Source of the DNA: JALYRV01 sp040902895
Lineage (GTDB): Bacteria; Acidobacteriota; Vicinamibacteria; Vicinamibacterales; SCN-69-37
Length of the DNA: 64,000 bases
NCBI GenBank assembly: GCA_040902895.1
Contig: JBBDWL010000108.1
Location: forward strand, 27,235-91,234
Reading direction: 5' to 3'
The notes under the pieces were generated by a model. That model searched no databases, was not told the origin of the DNA, and saw only the letters and a program-made list of their open reading frames with translations. This document shows positions 44,955 to 52,806 of this stretch, one piece after another; within the stretch, counting starts at the first letter, position 1; each line of letters opens with the position of its first letter. The translations under genes and the position numbers were made by a program.

Positions 44955-45104
44955 CGGGACTAGGTATTTGTTGAAAACTAGTAACGGGCAGATTGTAAGT
45001 CTGCCGGGGGCATTTTCGGCGGCCGGGGCGCTACTTCTTCCGGGGGCCTTTTGGGGCCTTCAGGAGGCGGGCAAGGGCGGCCTGCGGGTCTTCGGTTTCG
45101 TGGC

Positions 45105-45422
45105 GATCACGAAACGGTCACGCACAGCCGCAAGGAGTATGTCCGGCCCGGCACCGACGTGCATACGAACACCGTTGAAGGCGTGTTTTCACTGCTGAAG
45201 CGCGGCATCATGGGCACCTTTCACAGCGTGAGCGTGAAGCATCTGCCGAACTACTTGAACGAGTTTGAGTTCCGCCATAACACGCGGAACCTGTCGGATG
45301 GCGACAGCATCGTTAAGGCGATTCGCAAGGTAGACGGCAAGCGCCTTCAGTATCGGGAGTCGGTGGAGCGCCCGCCGTATGGTCCGGTGAGGACGCCCAC
45401 GCAGACGGAGGCACCGTTCTAA
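45105..45422 (+). pseudogene. ISXO2-like transposase fragment, C-terminal end
   Basis: The last about 105 residues of an IS1595-family transposase are preserved: DHETVTHSRKEYV, HTNTVEGVFSLLKRGIMGTF, HLPNYLNEFEFRHNTRN and a tail ending TQTEAPF. This holds the last part of the DDE-type domain. The N-terminal two thirds (including earlier catalytic Asp residues) are absent. On the opposite strand at 45031-45105 a short frame reads EDPQAALARLLKAPKGPRKK then stop, which may be the end of an unrelated passenger gene joined here by deletion. Confidence 0.85.
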
Positions 45423-45436
45423 TGGCCGGGCGTAGT

Positions 45437-45649
45437 CTAGAGGTCCGTGGGTTGCAGGCCCGTTTTCTTCGCGACACGCGCAACCATCACTGGCCCAATT
45501 TCTTCGCCGTCGTGAAAGGCGAACGTGTAATCAGCCCAACCCTCGCGTTCGAGGACGCGATGGGAGCCACGGCGGTGCTTTTCATTCCAGCCGATGCCGA
45601 GAAGCGCCTTAAGGAGCTGGCCCGCCTTGACGGAAGGCCAGTGGCTCAA
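45437..45649 (-). CDS. hicA: HicA-like toxin (mRNA interferase)
   Basis: A 70-residue HicA with the dsRBD-like fold. The catalytic His is in the family motif RRGSHRVLE near residue 28, after LLKALLGIGW. HicA cleaves mRNA and stops growth unless bound by HicB. The gene lies 3' of hicB with a 4-nt overlap (45646-45649), so antitoxin is made first. It is inside an IS1595-type element, so it travels as a passenger. Confidence 0.92.
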   Translation of the reverse strand: MSHWPSVKAGQLLKALLGIGWNEKHRRGSHRVLEREGWADYTFAFHDGEEIGPVMVARVAKKTGLQPTDL

Positions 45650-45936
45650 GCGTGAGCGGAAATCAGTTTGAACCCGCGCTGGTGATGCGGGTGAGGAGTT
45701 TTAGCGGGCCATTCGCCGTTCTCAATTCGATCTGCGAGAACACGAAGAACGAGCGGGTAGAGTTTGTCGCAAGCGTCTTCGCGGGTGTCGCCGTACACCA
45801 TGACACCGGGAAGTTCGACAACCTCAGCGATCCAGCGTCCGTCAGTCTCCTGCTCGTACTCAACCTGGAGGACGACAGAACGGATCAAGTTCAGTTTGCG
45901 CGCGACACGGATTACAAGGTCCCGCAACATGGCCAT
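45646..45936 (-). CDS. hicB: HicB-like antitoxin
   Basis: A 96-residue HicB with the partial RNase-H-like fold (VVLQVEYEQETDGRWIAEVV near residue 21, then LPGVMVYGDTREDACDKLY). No C-terminal ribbon-helix-helix or Xre domain is present, so DNA binding may need HicA or an extra partner. It should neutralise HicA. The N-terminus from ATG 45936 has a 20-residue extension before the usual domain start. A promoter and inverted repeat are upstream at 45946-45978. Confidence 0.9.
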   Translation of the reverse strand: MAMLRDLVIRVARKLNLIRSVVLQVEYEQETDGRWIAEVVELPGVMVYGDTREDACDKLYPLVLRVLADRIENGEWPAKTPHPHHQRGFKLISAHA

Positions 45937-45945
45937 ATCCGTTCT

Positions 45946-45978
45946 TTAGTATGTGGGAGGTTTTTAGTGTGAACCTCC
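45946..45978 (-). promoter_or_regulatory. Likely hicBA promoter with operator-like repeat
   Basis: On the minus strand TTCACA (45973-45968) and TACTAA (45951-45946) are separated by 16 nt. A 7-bp inverted repeat GGAGGTT/AACCTCC (45956-45962 and 45972-45978) overlaps both the spacer and -35 box, a usual place for an autoregulating HicB operator. Confidence 0.5.
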
Positions 45979-46158
45979 AACCCATTGAATCTAATAGGCT
46001 TAGGTTATTGACACGGGGGGCAGAATATCGCCCCTGCCAATACCGTAGAAGATTAGACGCCGACGCGAGACAAAAAGCGCTTGACCTTCCGTCGGCGCTT
46101 CAGCATGACTGGATTTTGCCGGTCAGGCCGGCCCAGTTTCAACAAATACCTAGTCCCC
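45979..46158. other. Right-end non-coding part of the IS element
   Basis: This stretch between the hicBA promoter and the right terminal repeat holds no recognisable gene. It contains a GGGGGGCAG...CCCCTGCC imperfect hairpin near 46014-46038 and ends in the right inverted repeat. Confidence 0.4.
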
Positions 46159-46166
46159 TTCTCGAG
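46159..46166. repeat. Right target-site duplication TTCTCGAG
   Basis: The 8-bp copy directly outside the right terminal repeat, identical to 44947-44954. Confidence 0.88.
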
Positions 46167-46199
46167 ATGTGTTTCGATCGCTCGTGATATAAGTTTTGA

Positions 46200-47012
46200 A
46201 TGCTCGAAACGTTCGCGTCCTGGCCATCGGTTCTGCAGGCCTTTGTGGCGACTGTCTTCACGTGGGGTCTGACCGCCATCGGAGCCGGCGCCGTCTTTTT
46301 CTTTCGAGACGTTAGCAGAAAATCGCTCGACGCGGCCCTCGGCTTCACCGCAGGGGTGATGATCGCGGCGAGCTTCTGGTCGCTGCTCAATCCCGCCATC
46401 GATCTCGCCGAGGAAATGGGCATGGTCAAGTGGGTGCCGCCGCTCGTCGGCTTCCTGGCGGGCGCCTTCTCGATGCGCCTGGTCGACTACATCCTTCCGC
46501 ACGTCCACCTGTTCGGCAAGATGGAGGACGCCGAGGGCGTGAAGACCTCATGGAGAAAAACGACGCTGCTGGTGCTGGCGATTACGCTGCACAACATTCC
46601 GGAGGGCCTGGCTATCGGCGTGGCCTTCGGCGCCGTGGCGGCCGGGTTCGAGTCTGCGACGCTGGCCGCGGCGATCGCCCTGGCGGTCGGCATCGGCATC
46701 CAGAACTGTCCCGAGGGCACGGCGGTCGCGGTGCCGCTGCGGCGTGAGGGTATGTCACGCGCGAAGGCCTGGTGGTATGGCCAGCTCTCTGCCACCGTCG
46801 AGCCCGTGGCCGCGGTGATCGGATGTCTGGCTGTGCTGTCCATGCGGCCCGTTCTGCCCTATGCGCTGGCCTTCGCCGCCGGCGCCATGATCTTCGTCGT
46901 TGTCGAGGAAGTCATCCCGGAGTCGCAAAGCGGCGGCCACGGGGATCTCGCGACGATCGGCACGATGGTCGGGTTTGCGGTCATGATGACGCTGGATGTC
47001 GCACTGGGATAA
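46200..47012 (+). CDS. ZIP family metal transporter
   Basis: A 270-residue ZIP protein with about eight membrane helices, close to the ZupT/GufA branch. The metal-binding motifs are LAITLHNIPEGLAIGVAFGA near residue 126 and GIGIQNCPEGTAVAVPL near 164, with a conserved VVVEEVIPES near 236. Most ZIP proteins import Zn, Fe or Mn into the cytoplasm. The start ATG lies 33 nt from the IS target duplication, so the original promoter is at least partly replaced by IS sequence. Confidence 0.93.
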   Translation: MLETFASWPSVLQAFVATVFTWGLTAIGAGAVFFFRDVSRKSLDAALGFTAGVMIAASFWSLLNPAIDLAEEMGMVKWVPPLVGFLAGAFSMRLVDYILPHVHLFGKMEDAEGVKTSWRKTTLLVLAITLHNIPEGLAIGVAFGAVAAGFESATLAAAIALAVGIGIQNCPEGTAVAVPLRREGMSRAKAWWYGQLSATVEPVAAVIGCLAVLSMRPVLPYALAFAAGAMIFVVVEEVIPESQSGGHGDLATIGTMVGFAVMMTLDVALG

Positions 47013-47241
47013 GCAGATGCTGGAGGCGCTGGCCGGGCTCGGACTGGCGCCGCGTGACGACACTTCTCCCGAACTGCTTCGCGAACATTTGAACGACTTG
47101 TATCGCTTCGAGCTGCGCCGGCTGCGCGACAACCACCGCGCGGGCAGGATCTCGAAAGCGGACTACATCCCGCATGTCCTCGGGCTGCGCAAGAAATACT
47201 GGATGCTGTCGGTGCGCGTCGACAAGTGGAAGGACGATTGA
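46996..47241 (+). CDS. Small helical protein of unknown function
   Basis: An 81-residue highly charged protein (ELLREHLNDLYRFELRRLRD, then ISKADYIPHVLGLRKKYWML). It overlaps the ZIP stop by 17 nt from ATG 46996, or starts at ATG 47017 without overlap. Predicted to be mostly helix. No family recognised. Cotranscription with the ZIP gene is likely. Confidence 0.65.
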   Translation: MSHWDKQMLEALAGLGLAPRDDTSPELLREHLNDLYRFELRRLRDNHRAGRISKADYIPHVLGLRKKYWMLSVRVDKWKDD

Positions 47242-47265
47242 ATCACTGGCATGAAGTTCGCTCAA

Positions 47266-47281
47266 CTATCCCCGGGGATAG
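47266..47281. promoter_or_regulatory. Perfect 16-bp palindrome CTATCCCCGGGGATAG
   Basis: A fully symmetric site lies in the gap 22 nt before the carbon-nitrogen hydrolase start. It is too short and symmetric for a terminator and could be an operator for a dimeric regulator. Confidence 0.4.
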
Positions 47282-47302
47282 TGCCGCGAAAAGCATGCCA
47301 CG

Positions 47303-48166
47303 ATGCCTTACGATGAGGGCGTGAAGGTCGCGCTCATTCAACAGCACGCAACACTCGACAAGGCCGATAACCTGCGCCGAGGACTTGCAGCACTTGAGCA
47401 AGCTGCGCGTGACGGCGCCACCCTTGCGGTTTTCGCGGAGCTCGCGTTCGAGCCGTTCTATCCGCAACGCCGCGCCGAGGGCGACGTGCAGACGCTCGCG
47501 GAGCCTGTGCCCGGTCCGACAACCGATGCCATCGCGTCAGCCGCTCGAAGGCTGGGCCTCGTGGTCGTCTTCAACTTGTTCGAGCGGGATGGCGCCAAGA
47601 CCTATGACTGCTCGCCCGTGTTTGACGCGGACGGGGCACTTCTCGGCCGCACCCGAATGATTCACGTCACCGACTTTGCGTGCTTTCACGAGCGCGGGTA
47701 TTACGCGCCCGGCGATACCGGCGCGCCTGTCTACGACACGCGGGCAGGGAAGATCGGCGTCGCCATCTGCTACGACCGGCATTTCCCGGAATACATGCGC
47801 GCGCTCGCGCTCGGCGGCGCGGATCTCGTCGCCGTTCCGCAAGCCGGGGCAGTGGACGAATGGCCGGACGGTTTGTTCGAAGGCGAGATGCGTGTCGCCG
47901 CTCTGCAGAACGGCTACTTCATCGCCCTGTGCAATCGTGTCGGCCGCGAAGACCTCGTCACGTTTGCCGGCGAGTCGTTCGTCTGCGGCCCGGACGGCGT
48001 CGTCCGGGCGCGCGCCGCCAGACTGAAGGACGAGGTGCTCATCACCGAGGTCAATCTTTCAGAGAACGCGACATCGATCGCGCGCCGGCAGTTTCTGCGC
48101 GAGCGCAGGCCGGAGGTGTATGGGCCTTCACTCTGCCCGCAACATCACGAGGGGATCGACTCGTGA
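47303..48166 (+). CDS. Carbon-nitrogen hydrolase family protein (catalytic Lys replaced)
   Basis: A 287-residue nitrilase-superfamily protein related to N-carbamoylputrescine amidase. The Glu (FAELAFEPFYP near residue 46) and Cys (AICYDRHFPEYM near 155) of the catalytic triad are present. At the usual catalytic Lys site, YRKMH in many relatives, this protein has TRMIH (near residue 120), so Met replaces Lys. The rest, for example YYAPGDTGAPVYDTRAGKIG, matches a subfamily in which this could be a fixed difference. Activity may be altered. The 3' end overlaps the convergent permease by 39 nt. Confidence 0.88.
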   Translation: MPYDEGVKVALIQQHATLDKADNLRRGLAALEQAARDGATLAVFAELAFEPFYPQRRAEGDVQTLAEPVPGPTTDAIASAARRLGLVVVFNLFERDGAKTYDCSPVFDADGALLGRTRMIHVTDFACFHERGYYAPGDTGAPVYDTRAGKIGVAICYDRHFPEYMRALALGGADLVAVPQAGAVDEWPDGLFEGEMRVAALQNGYFIALCNRVGREDLVTFAGESFVCGPDGVVRARAARLKDEVLITEVNLSENATSIARRQFLRERRPEVYGPSLCPQHHEGIDS

Positions 48167-50557
48167 CGCGCGATGGGCAGGTAGTAACGTTGCCGCGGCA
48201 GCTGTCGCGCCCAGGACACCGGCGACGACCGCGTACAGCCAGACTTCGTTGCCCGTGACGCCGAAGACAACTGATGCAAAGAGACGTGACGAGGCCCAGC
48301 CGCCCACCAGGCCCAGCGCAATGGCCGGAAGCAGCAAGCGGCCCGAGTTTGCGAGGACGCCGCGGAAGATGCGTCCCCTCGTTGCACCGAGCGCGAGTCG
48401 CACACCGATCGTCCGTCGTTGCTGCATGACGACGAACGACATGAGTCCATAGACGCCGGCGGCGGCCATCCCGAGTGCGAGCAGCCCGAATAATCCCATC
48501 ACGCCGGCATTAAAGCGCCTATCGGCGGTGAGCGTGCGGAACTGGTTACCGATGTCTCGGGGCGCAGGCGGCTGTGCGCTGCCCGACACGTCCTTCAGGG
48601 CCTCTTGCACAGCGGCGACCGAACCCGCCTGACTGGCAAACCTTACGAGCACGTCGCCAGAAATCGTGCTGCCGCCTGTGTCTTCCTGCAGTAGAGGAAC
48701 GTATAGCTCCGGTCTCAGATCGCGTTCCGGACCGAACAGTCGTACGCTGCTCACGACACCCACGATGGTTGTCGGTCCTCTGAAGGTGATGATCTCGCCG
48801 ACGGGATTCCGCCCGCCAAAGAACCGTCGCTCCGCTTCGTCATTGATGATGGCCACCCGCGGCGTGTCGCTTCGCTCTGTGCCCTCGAACGTGCGCCCCC
48901 GAAGGAAGCGGATGCCGGCGACGTCGAAGTACCTGGGTGTCACGCTTCGCAGCACGAGCATGTCGGCACCTGCGATCTGCCCGTGCCCGGGCACCTTGAT
49001 GCTGTAACTCGAGACCTCACCAAAGAGCGGCAGCCCGCCATCCACGAGCGCTACGCCCACCACGCCGGGCACGGACTCCGCGCGCGTCAGCATGTCGGCG
49101 ACGAACGCCTCCATCATGCTGGCGCGTTCCCTTTCAGGCACGGTCGAGTGCGACTTCGAAACGCGGAAGCCGACCAGGTTGTCGCGCGCGAAGCCGAGGT
49201 CCGCCCTGACGACATTGACGAAGCTGGTTACGAACAGGCTCGTGGTGATCAGGAGCGTCACGACGAACGCCAGCTCGGCGACCAGCAGTCCGCGCTGCCA
49301 CCTTGCCCGACCGCGCGCCGTACCGATGGCTGTGCCCTCCTTCATGATTGACATGACGTCCGCGCGCGATCCCTGCCAGGCGGGCACGGCGCCGAATACG
49401 ATGCCCGTGGCGACGGCGACGGCGATGGCAACCGAGAGCACTCGCATGTCGAGCGCGATCGTTGAGGCGCGCGCCAGTCCCGTCGGCAGGCTCGCGGTTG
49501 CGAGCGACACGCCCCAGTGGGCGAGGACGATGCCGAAGGTCGCGGCGCTGAGCGACAGGATCAGGCTTTCGAGCATCAGCATCCGCGTGATGCGGGCCCG
49601 GGCGGCGCCGAGCGCCGTCCGTATTGCGAGCTCTCTGGCGCGCGCTGTCGCCCTGGCGAGCAGCAAGTTGGCGACGTTGACATAGCCGATGACCAGCACG
49701 AGCGCCACGGCTCCCAGCACGAGCACCAGCCAGTGTCCGGCCGGCCCGACGACGTAGTCGTGCAGCGTCATGACAATCGGGCGGGCGTCCTTCCAGAACG
49801 TCTGGTTCGGATGGGCCGCGATGACGCCGGCCGTTGCCCGCGATACCTGTTCCTGCGCCTGACTGACGGTCGTCCCTGGCCTGAGCCGCCCGACAACCTG
49901 AAGGTCATAGGCCCGTCCAGGCGTGCCGTGGTCCCGGTCTCGCGGCCGCGGAACGTGGGGGATCCAGACCTCGGTTGCTCGATCCGGTCCGATCGGATAG
50001 GTGAACCCGCGCGGCATCACGCCGACGACCTGGCGGGTCTCGCGGCCAAACGCCACCTGGCGGCCGATCACATTCGGGTCAGCGCCGAAGTGTGTGGTCC
50101 AGAACGCATGGCTGAGAATCACCACTTGATCCGCTCCGGCGTTCTCGTTGGCCGCGGTGAAGCCGCCGCCCAGCGCCGGCTGAACCTTCAGAACGTCAAA
50201 CAGGTTTGCGGTGATCCGCAACGCCCTCAGGCGCTGCGTGGTATCGCCTGTCGTGAAGGTCAACGACCAGGGTCCCACCGCTGCGAGCTTCTCGAATGCG
50301 GCGGCGTGCTCCTGCCATGTGAAGAAGTCCTGCGGCGCGACCGTCCCGTGCCGGGGGTTGGCGCGAGTCACGACAGCAACGGCCGTCAGCCGCCCGGCGT
50401 CTGGAAACGGCAGCCGCCGGAGCGCGACAGTGTCGACGACAGAGAACGTCACAGTGGCTGCGGCGATGCCGACGGTGAGAATGGCGAGGGCGAGGATGCT
50501 CGTGCCGGGCGCGGCGCGCAACCCGCGCCATGCGTCGCGAAGCTCCTCCCGTAGCAT
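48128..50557 (-). CDS. MacB/FtsX-type permease (ADOP-like, without prefix domain)
   Basis: An 809-residue permease with the same membrane layout as the genes at 2561 and 5219 but starting directly at the first helix (LRDAWRGLRAAPGTSILALA). Two FtsX blocks are seen near residues 275-400 (YVNVANLLLARATARARELA) and near 680-800 (QRRTIGVRLALGATRGRIFR). No padR or ATPase gene is adjacent. The protein may be a subunit-like exporter whose ATPase is encoded elsewhere. The C-terminal end overlaps the carbon-nitrogen hydrolase gene. Confidence 0.9.
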   Translation of the reverse strand: MLREELRDAWRGLRAAPGTSILALAILTVGIAAATVTFSVVDTVALRRLPFPDAGRLTAVAVVTRANPRHGTVAPQDFFTWQEHAAAFEKLAAVGPWSLTFTTGDTTQRLRALRITANLFDVLKVQPALGGGFTAANENAGADQVVILSHAFWTTHFGADPNVIGRQVAFGRETRQVVGVMPRGFTYPIGPDRATEVWIPHVPRPRDRDHGTPGRAYDLQVVGRLRPGTTVSQAQEQVSRATAGVIAAHPNQTFWKDARPIVMTLHDYVVGPAGHWLVLVLGAVALVLVIGYVNVANLLLARATARARELAIRTALGAARARITRMLMLESLILSLSAATFGIVLAHWGVSLATASLPTGLARASTIALDMRVLSVAIAVAVATGIVFGAVPAWQGSRADVMSIMKEGTAIGTARGRARWQRGLLVAELAFVVTLLITTSLFVTSFVNVVRADLGFARDNLVGFRVSKSHSTVPERERASMMEAFVADMLTRAESVPGVVGVALVDGGLPLFGEVSSYSIKVPGHGQIAGADMLVLRSVTPRYFDVAGIRFLRGRTFEGTERSDTPRVAIINDEAERRFFGGRNPVGEIITFRGPTTIVGVVSSVRLFGPERDLRPELYVPLLQEDTGGSTISGDVLVRFASQAGSVAAVQEALKDVSGSAQPPAPRDIGNQFRTLTADRRFNAGVMGLFGLLALGMAAAGVYGLMSFVVMQQRRTIGVRLALGATRGRIFRGVLANSGRLLLPAIALGLVGGWASSRLFASVVFGVTGNEVWLYAVVAGVLGATAAAATLLPAHRASRVDPLVMLRAE

Positions 50558-50567
50558 AGCCAGAAGT

Positions 50568-51758
50568 CTACTGCACCTTTGGAATGAACACGACCGTCCG
50601 CGAGCGTACGGTGACGCCTCGGTGCTTCACGCGCACGCGAATCATGTGACGCTTCCCGTCGCGATCAGCGGGAGCCGTTTCGACGCCGAGCAGGTAATAA
50701 GCAGACGTCTCTCTGAGCACGCGCCGGATTGCCGAGTCCGGGCCAGTCGGCACCGTGATGAACGTTCCGCCGCTGAAGGCAGTGAACCGCTCGAGGCCGG
50801 TAGCCAGAATCGAACTGTTGCGATACACCGTCTGCAGTCCCCGCGCCGCATTTGCCGCCGAGAACGCGAGAAGGAAGTTGACGTCCATGTGCAGCGTGTA
50901 GATGACCGCATTCGCTTGTGCCGCGCGGATGCCCAGCGAGTCTGCCTCGAGCCGAAGGTCGGGACGACCGCCAAGCCGGTCAGTCGTCGGGATGCCGGCG
51001 CTGATGACGACGACGATTTTGCGACCCGGGTACTCTCGAACGGCATCCATCAGCGAATGCAGACCTGAAATACTGCGATGTGCCTGACTCTCGAACGCCA
51101 CAACCATCCCGGAGACGTCCTGGTCGATCTCCTGCCGGCAGCTCGCATCCATCGAGCGGCAAAGCCGTCGGAACAGCTCAGCGCGCGCCATGCCATCGCG
51201 TGCCGAATAGTCCACAGCTTCAGCCAGCGAGATGTCGCGTATCGGTCGAGGAGGCTGAAACTGCCCGCGGATTTTCTTTAACGCACTCACAACCGTGTTC
51301 CGATCGAGTGTCGGCGCAACGCTGATGCCGGGCTGCGGATAGGCAACGAGGCCCAGCCGATCTTCCGGCGCCGCCAAGGCAATCAGCTTGGCAACGCCTT
51401 CTCGTGCCGCCGGTTCGCTTGCAACCTGAAAGCTGGCCTGATCGACGCCGATGATGATCGTGCGTCCGTTGGTTTCAGAAGGCCGTGCACCAGGCGGTTG
51501 AGCGCCCGCCGCGCCCGTTGCGCGATCGGCTTCGACGCGCCCCGATTGAATGAAATCGAGCGTTGCAATCGTTCGTTTCCGGCCGTCGATCCACACTTCG
51601 AACTCAGCGGGCGTGAGGCCGGCAGCGGGCTCGCCGTTGTCACGCGCAACTTGCACGTCTACGGTGATCAGCTCGACGCCCGAACGAAGCGTCGGGCGCT
51701 GATCGGGCCGCGCGACCTGAATGGCCAGCAGAATGCCGGCGATCGCAATAGGCTTCAT
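50568..51758 (-). CDS. VWFA-related acidobacterial domain protein
   Basis: A 396-residue protein with a short hydrophobic leader (IAIAGILLAIQVA) and the VWFA-related fold of the acidobacterial family: LRSGVELITVDVQV near residue 24, a DGKRxxI-like stretch (WIDGRKRTIATLDFIQ) near 56, the von Willebrand A core from TIIIGVDQASF near 99 and KIVVVISAGIP near 222. The metal-ion MIDAS (DxSxS) is imperfect (DQAS), so metal binding is unsure. The start overlaps the ATP-grasp stop as ATGA. It is likely exported and adhesive or scaffold-like. Confidence 0.87.
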   Translation of the reverse strand: MKPIAIAGILLAIQVARPDQRPTLRSGVELITVDVQVARDNGEPAAGLTPAEFEVWIDGRKRTIATLDFIQSGRVEADRATGAAGAQPPGARPSETNGRTIIIGVDQASFQVASEPAAREGVAKLIALAAPEDRLGLVAYPQPGISVAPTLDRNTVVSALKKIRGQFQPPRPIRDISLAEAVDYSARDGMARAELFRRLCRSMDASCRQEIDQDVSGMVVAFESQAHRSISGLHSLMDAVREYPGRKIVVVISAGIPTTDRLGGRPDLRLEADSLGIRAAQANAVIYTLHMDVNFLLAFSAANAARGLQTVYRNSSILATGLERFTAFSGGTFITVPTGPDSAIRRVLRETSAYYLLGVETAPADRDGKRHMIRVRVKHRGVTVRSRTVVFIPKVQ

Positions 51759-52780
51759 CCGAGCCTGTCCGCCTTCCATCGCAACCCCGTCGTCAGAATC
51801 CTTTGAATGAGCTGCGGATACTTGATGCCGACGCGCTCGGCTGATTCGGCGAAGTCTTCGCCGTAGGCAAGCTGCGGATTCGGGTTGGCTTCGAGCACGA
51901 ACATGCGGCCCTGCTCGTCGAGCCGGATGTCGATGCGTCCATAGCCGCTCAGCTGCAGCACCCGGAAGACGCGCTTCGACAGGTGTTGAATCTGCTCGGA
52001 CATGCCCTCGGGCAGGTCCCTCGCCTGGTCCGTCGAAATCCCGACTTTCTTCTGGTAACTCGGGCTCCACTTCACCTTTTCGGTGGCGATGCGGTGCGTG
52101 CGATCCGGCATGCGGGTGAAGCTCATCTCCCACACCGGAAACACCTGCAGCCGGTCGTTGCCGACGATGCCGCAATAGAGCTCGCGGCCGTCGATGAACT
52201 GCTCGATGATGGCGTCGGTGCCGATGCTCTCGTGGATGAACTGTACGCGCTCCTTCAGCTTCGCCTCGTCTTCGACAATCGACGCCTGCGAAATGCCGAT
52301 CGACGCCTCCTGCGTGAGTGACTTGACGATGAGGGGAAACGACATGCGGCGCGGCAGCCTGACTTTCTGGCCCACGCGCACCATCGTGAAATCAGGCACC
52401 GGAATGCGGTGATAGTGCAGCAGTTTCTTCGACAGGGCCTTGTCGCGCGCCAGCAGCATGCCGCGCGGATTGCAGCCGGTGTACGGCAGCTTCAGCAGCT
52501 CGAGATACGCGACGAGGTTCTGATCGAACGTGCCGATTTCATGGAAGGCCTCGAGCAGGTTGAACGCGATATGCGGCTGAAACTCCTTGACGGCGCGCCT
52601 GATGCCGCCGAGCTCGTCTTTCACGGGCAGCACGAGCACTTCGTGCTTCAGATCGTCCTTGAGCGTTTCGAGAACGTCGTACTCCGTTTTCCACTCCACC
52701 GCGGCGAGGTCCTGTCCCGACACGTCTTCGGGCGGCACCATGTAATCGTGCATCAGCGCGAGCACGCGGAGTTTTCTCAC
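51755..52780 (-). CDS. ATP-grasp ligase, D-alanine-D-alanine ligase-like
   Basis: A 341-residue ATP-grasp protein. Marks include NLLEAFHEIGTFDQNLVAYL near residue 74, LPYTGCNPRGMLLARDKALS near 98, PLIVKSLTQEASIGISQASI near 149 and the metal-binding end VLEANPNPQL near 308. The Ddl family joins amino acids or related carboxylates with amines. Because EANPNP and the GCNP context differ from true Ddl, the substrate is probably not D-Ala. The start is GTG 52778-52780. It is coupled to the VWFA-related gene. Confidence 0.88.
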   Translation of the reverse strand: MRKLRVLALMHDYMVPPEDVSGQDLAAVEWKTEYDVLETLKDDLKHEVLVLPVKDELGGIRRAVKEFQPHIAFNLLEAFHEIGTFDQNLVAYLELLKLPYTGCNPRGMLLARDKALSKKLLHYHRIPVPDFTMVRVGQKVRLPRRMSFPLIVKSLTQEASIGISQASIVEDEAKLKERVQFIHESIGTDAIIEQFIDGRELYCGIVGNDRLQVFPVWEMSFTRMPDRTHRIATEKVKWSPSYQKKVGISTDQARDLPEGMSEQIQHLSKRVFRVLQLSGYGRIDIRLDEQGRMFVLEANPNPQLAYGEDFAESAERVGIKYPQLIQRILTTGLRWKADRLG

Positions 52781-52782
52781 AG

Positions 52783-52806
52783 GGAGACAGGATACCTCCT
52801 GTCTCC
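52783..52806. repeat. AGGAGACAGG inverted repeat
   Basis: GGAGACAGG (52783-52791) and CCTGTCTCC (52798-52806) form a 9-bp stem with a 6-nt loop in the 25-nt gap between the ATP-grasp start and the phosphoesterase stop. The right arm overlaps the stop codon by one base. It is of the AGGAGACAGGA family. Confidence 0.8.

Larger units (their letters stand above)
44955..46158. mobile_element. Decayed IS1595/ISXO2-family element carrying hicAB
   Basis: About 1.2 kb bounded by inverted terminal repeats. The left end from 44956 and the right end read inward from 46157 share GGGACTAGGTATTTGTTGAA (21 of 21 with one more A); only the outermost base differs. Both sides carry the direct repeat TTCTCGAG. 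Inside are a 3' fragment of an ISXO2-type transposase (plus strand), then hicA and hicB on the minus strand, then a 222-nt end region. The transposase N-terminal half is missing, so the element cannot move by itself. The insertion lies between divergent genes for an M28 peptidase and a ZIP transporter. Confidence 0.88.

Noticed and set aside
45422..45655. Plus-strand open frame inside the IS element
   Set aside because: It is antisense to hicA, whose GSH motif and hicB coupling are clear.
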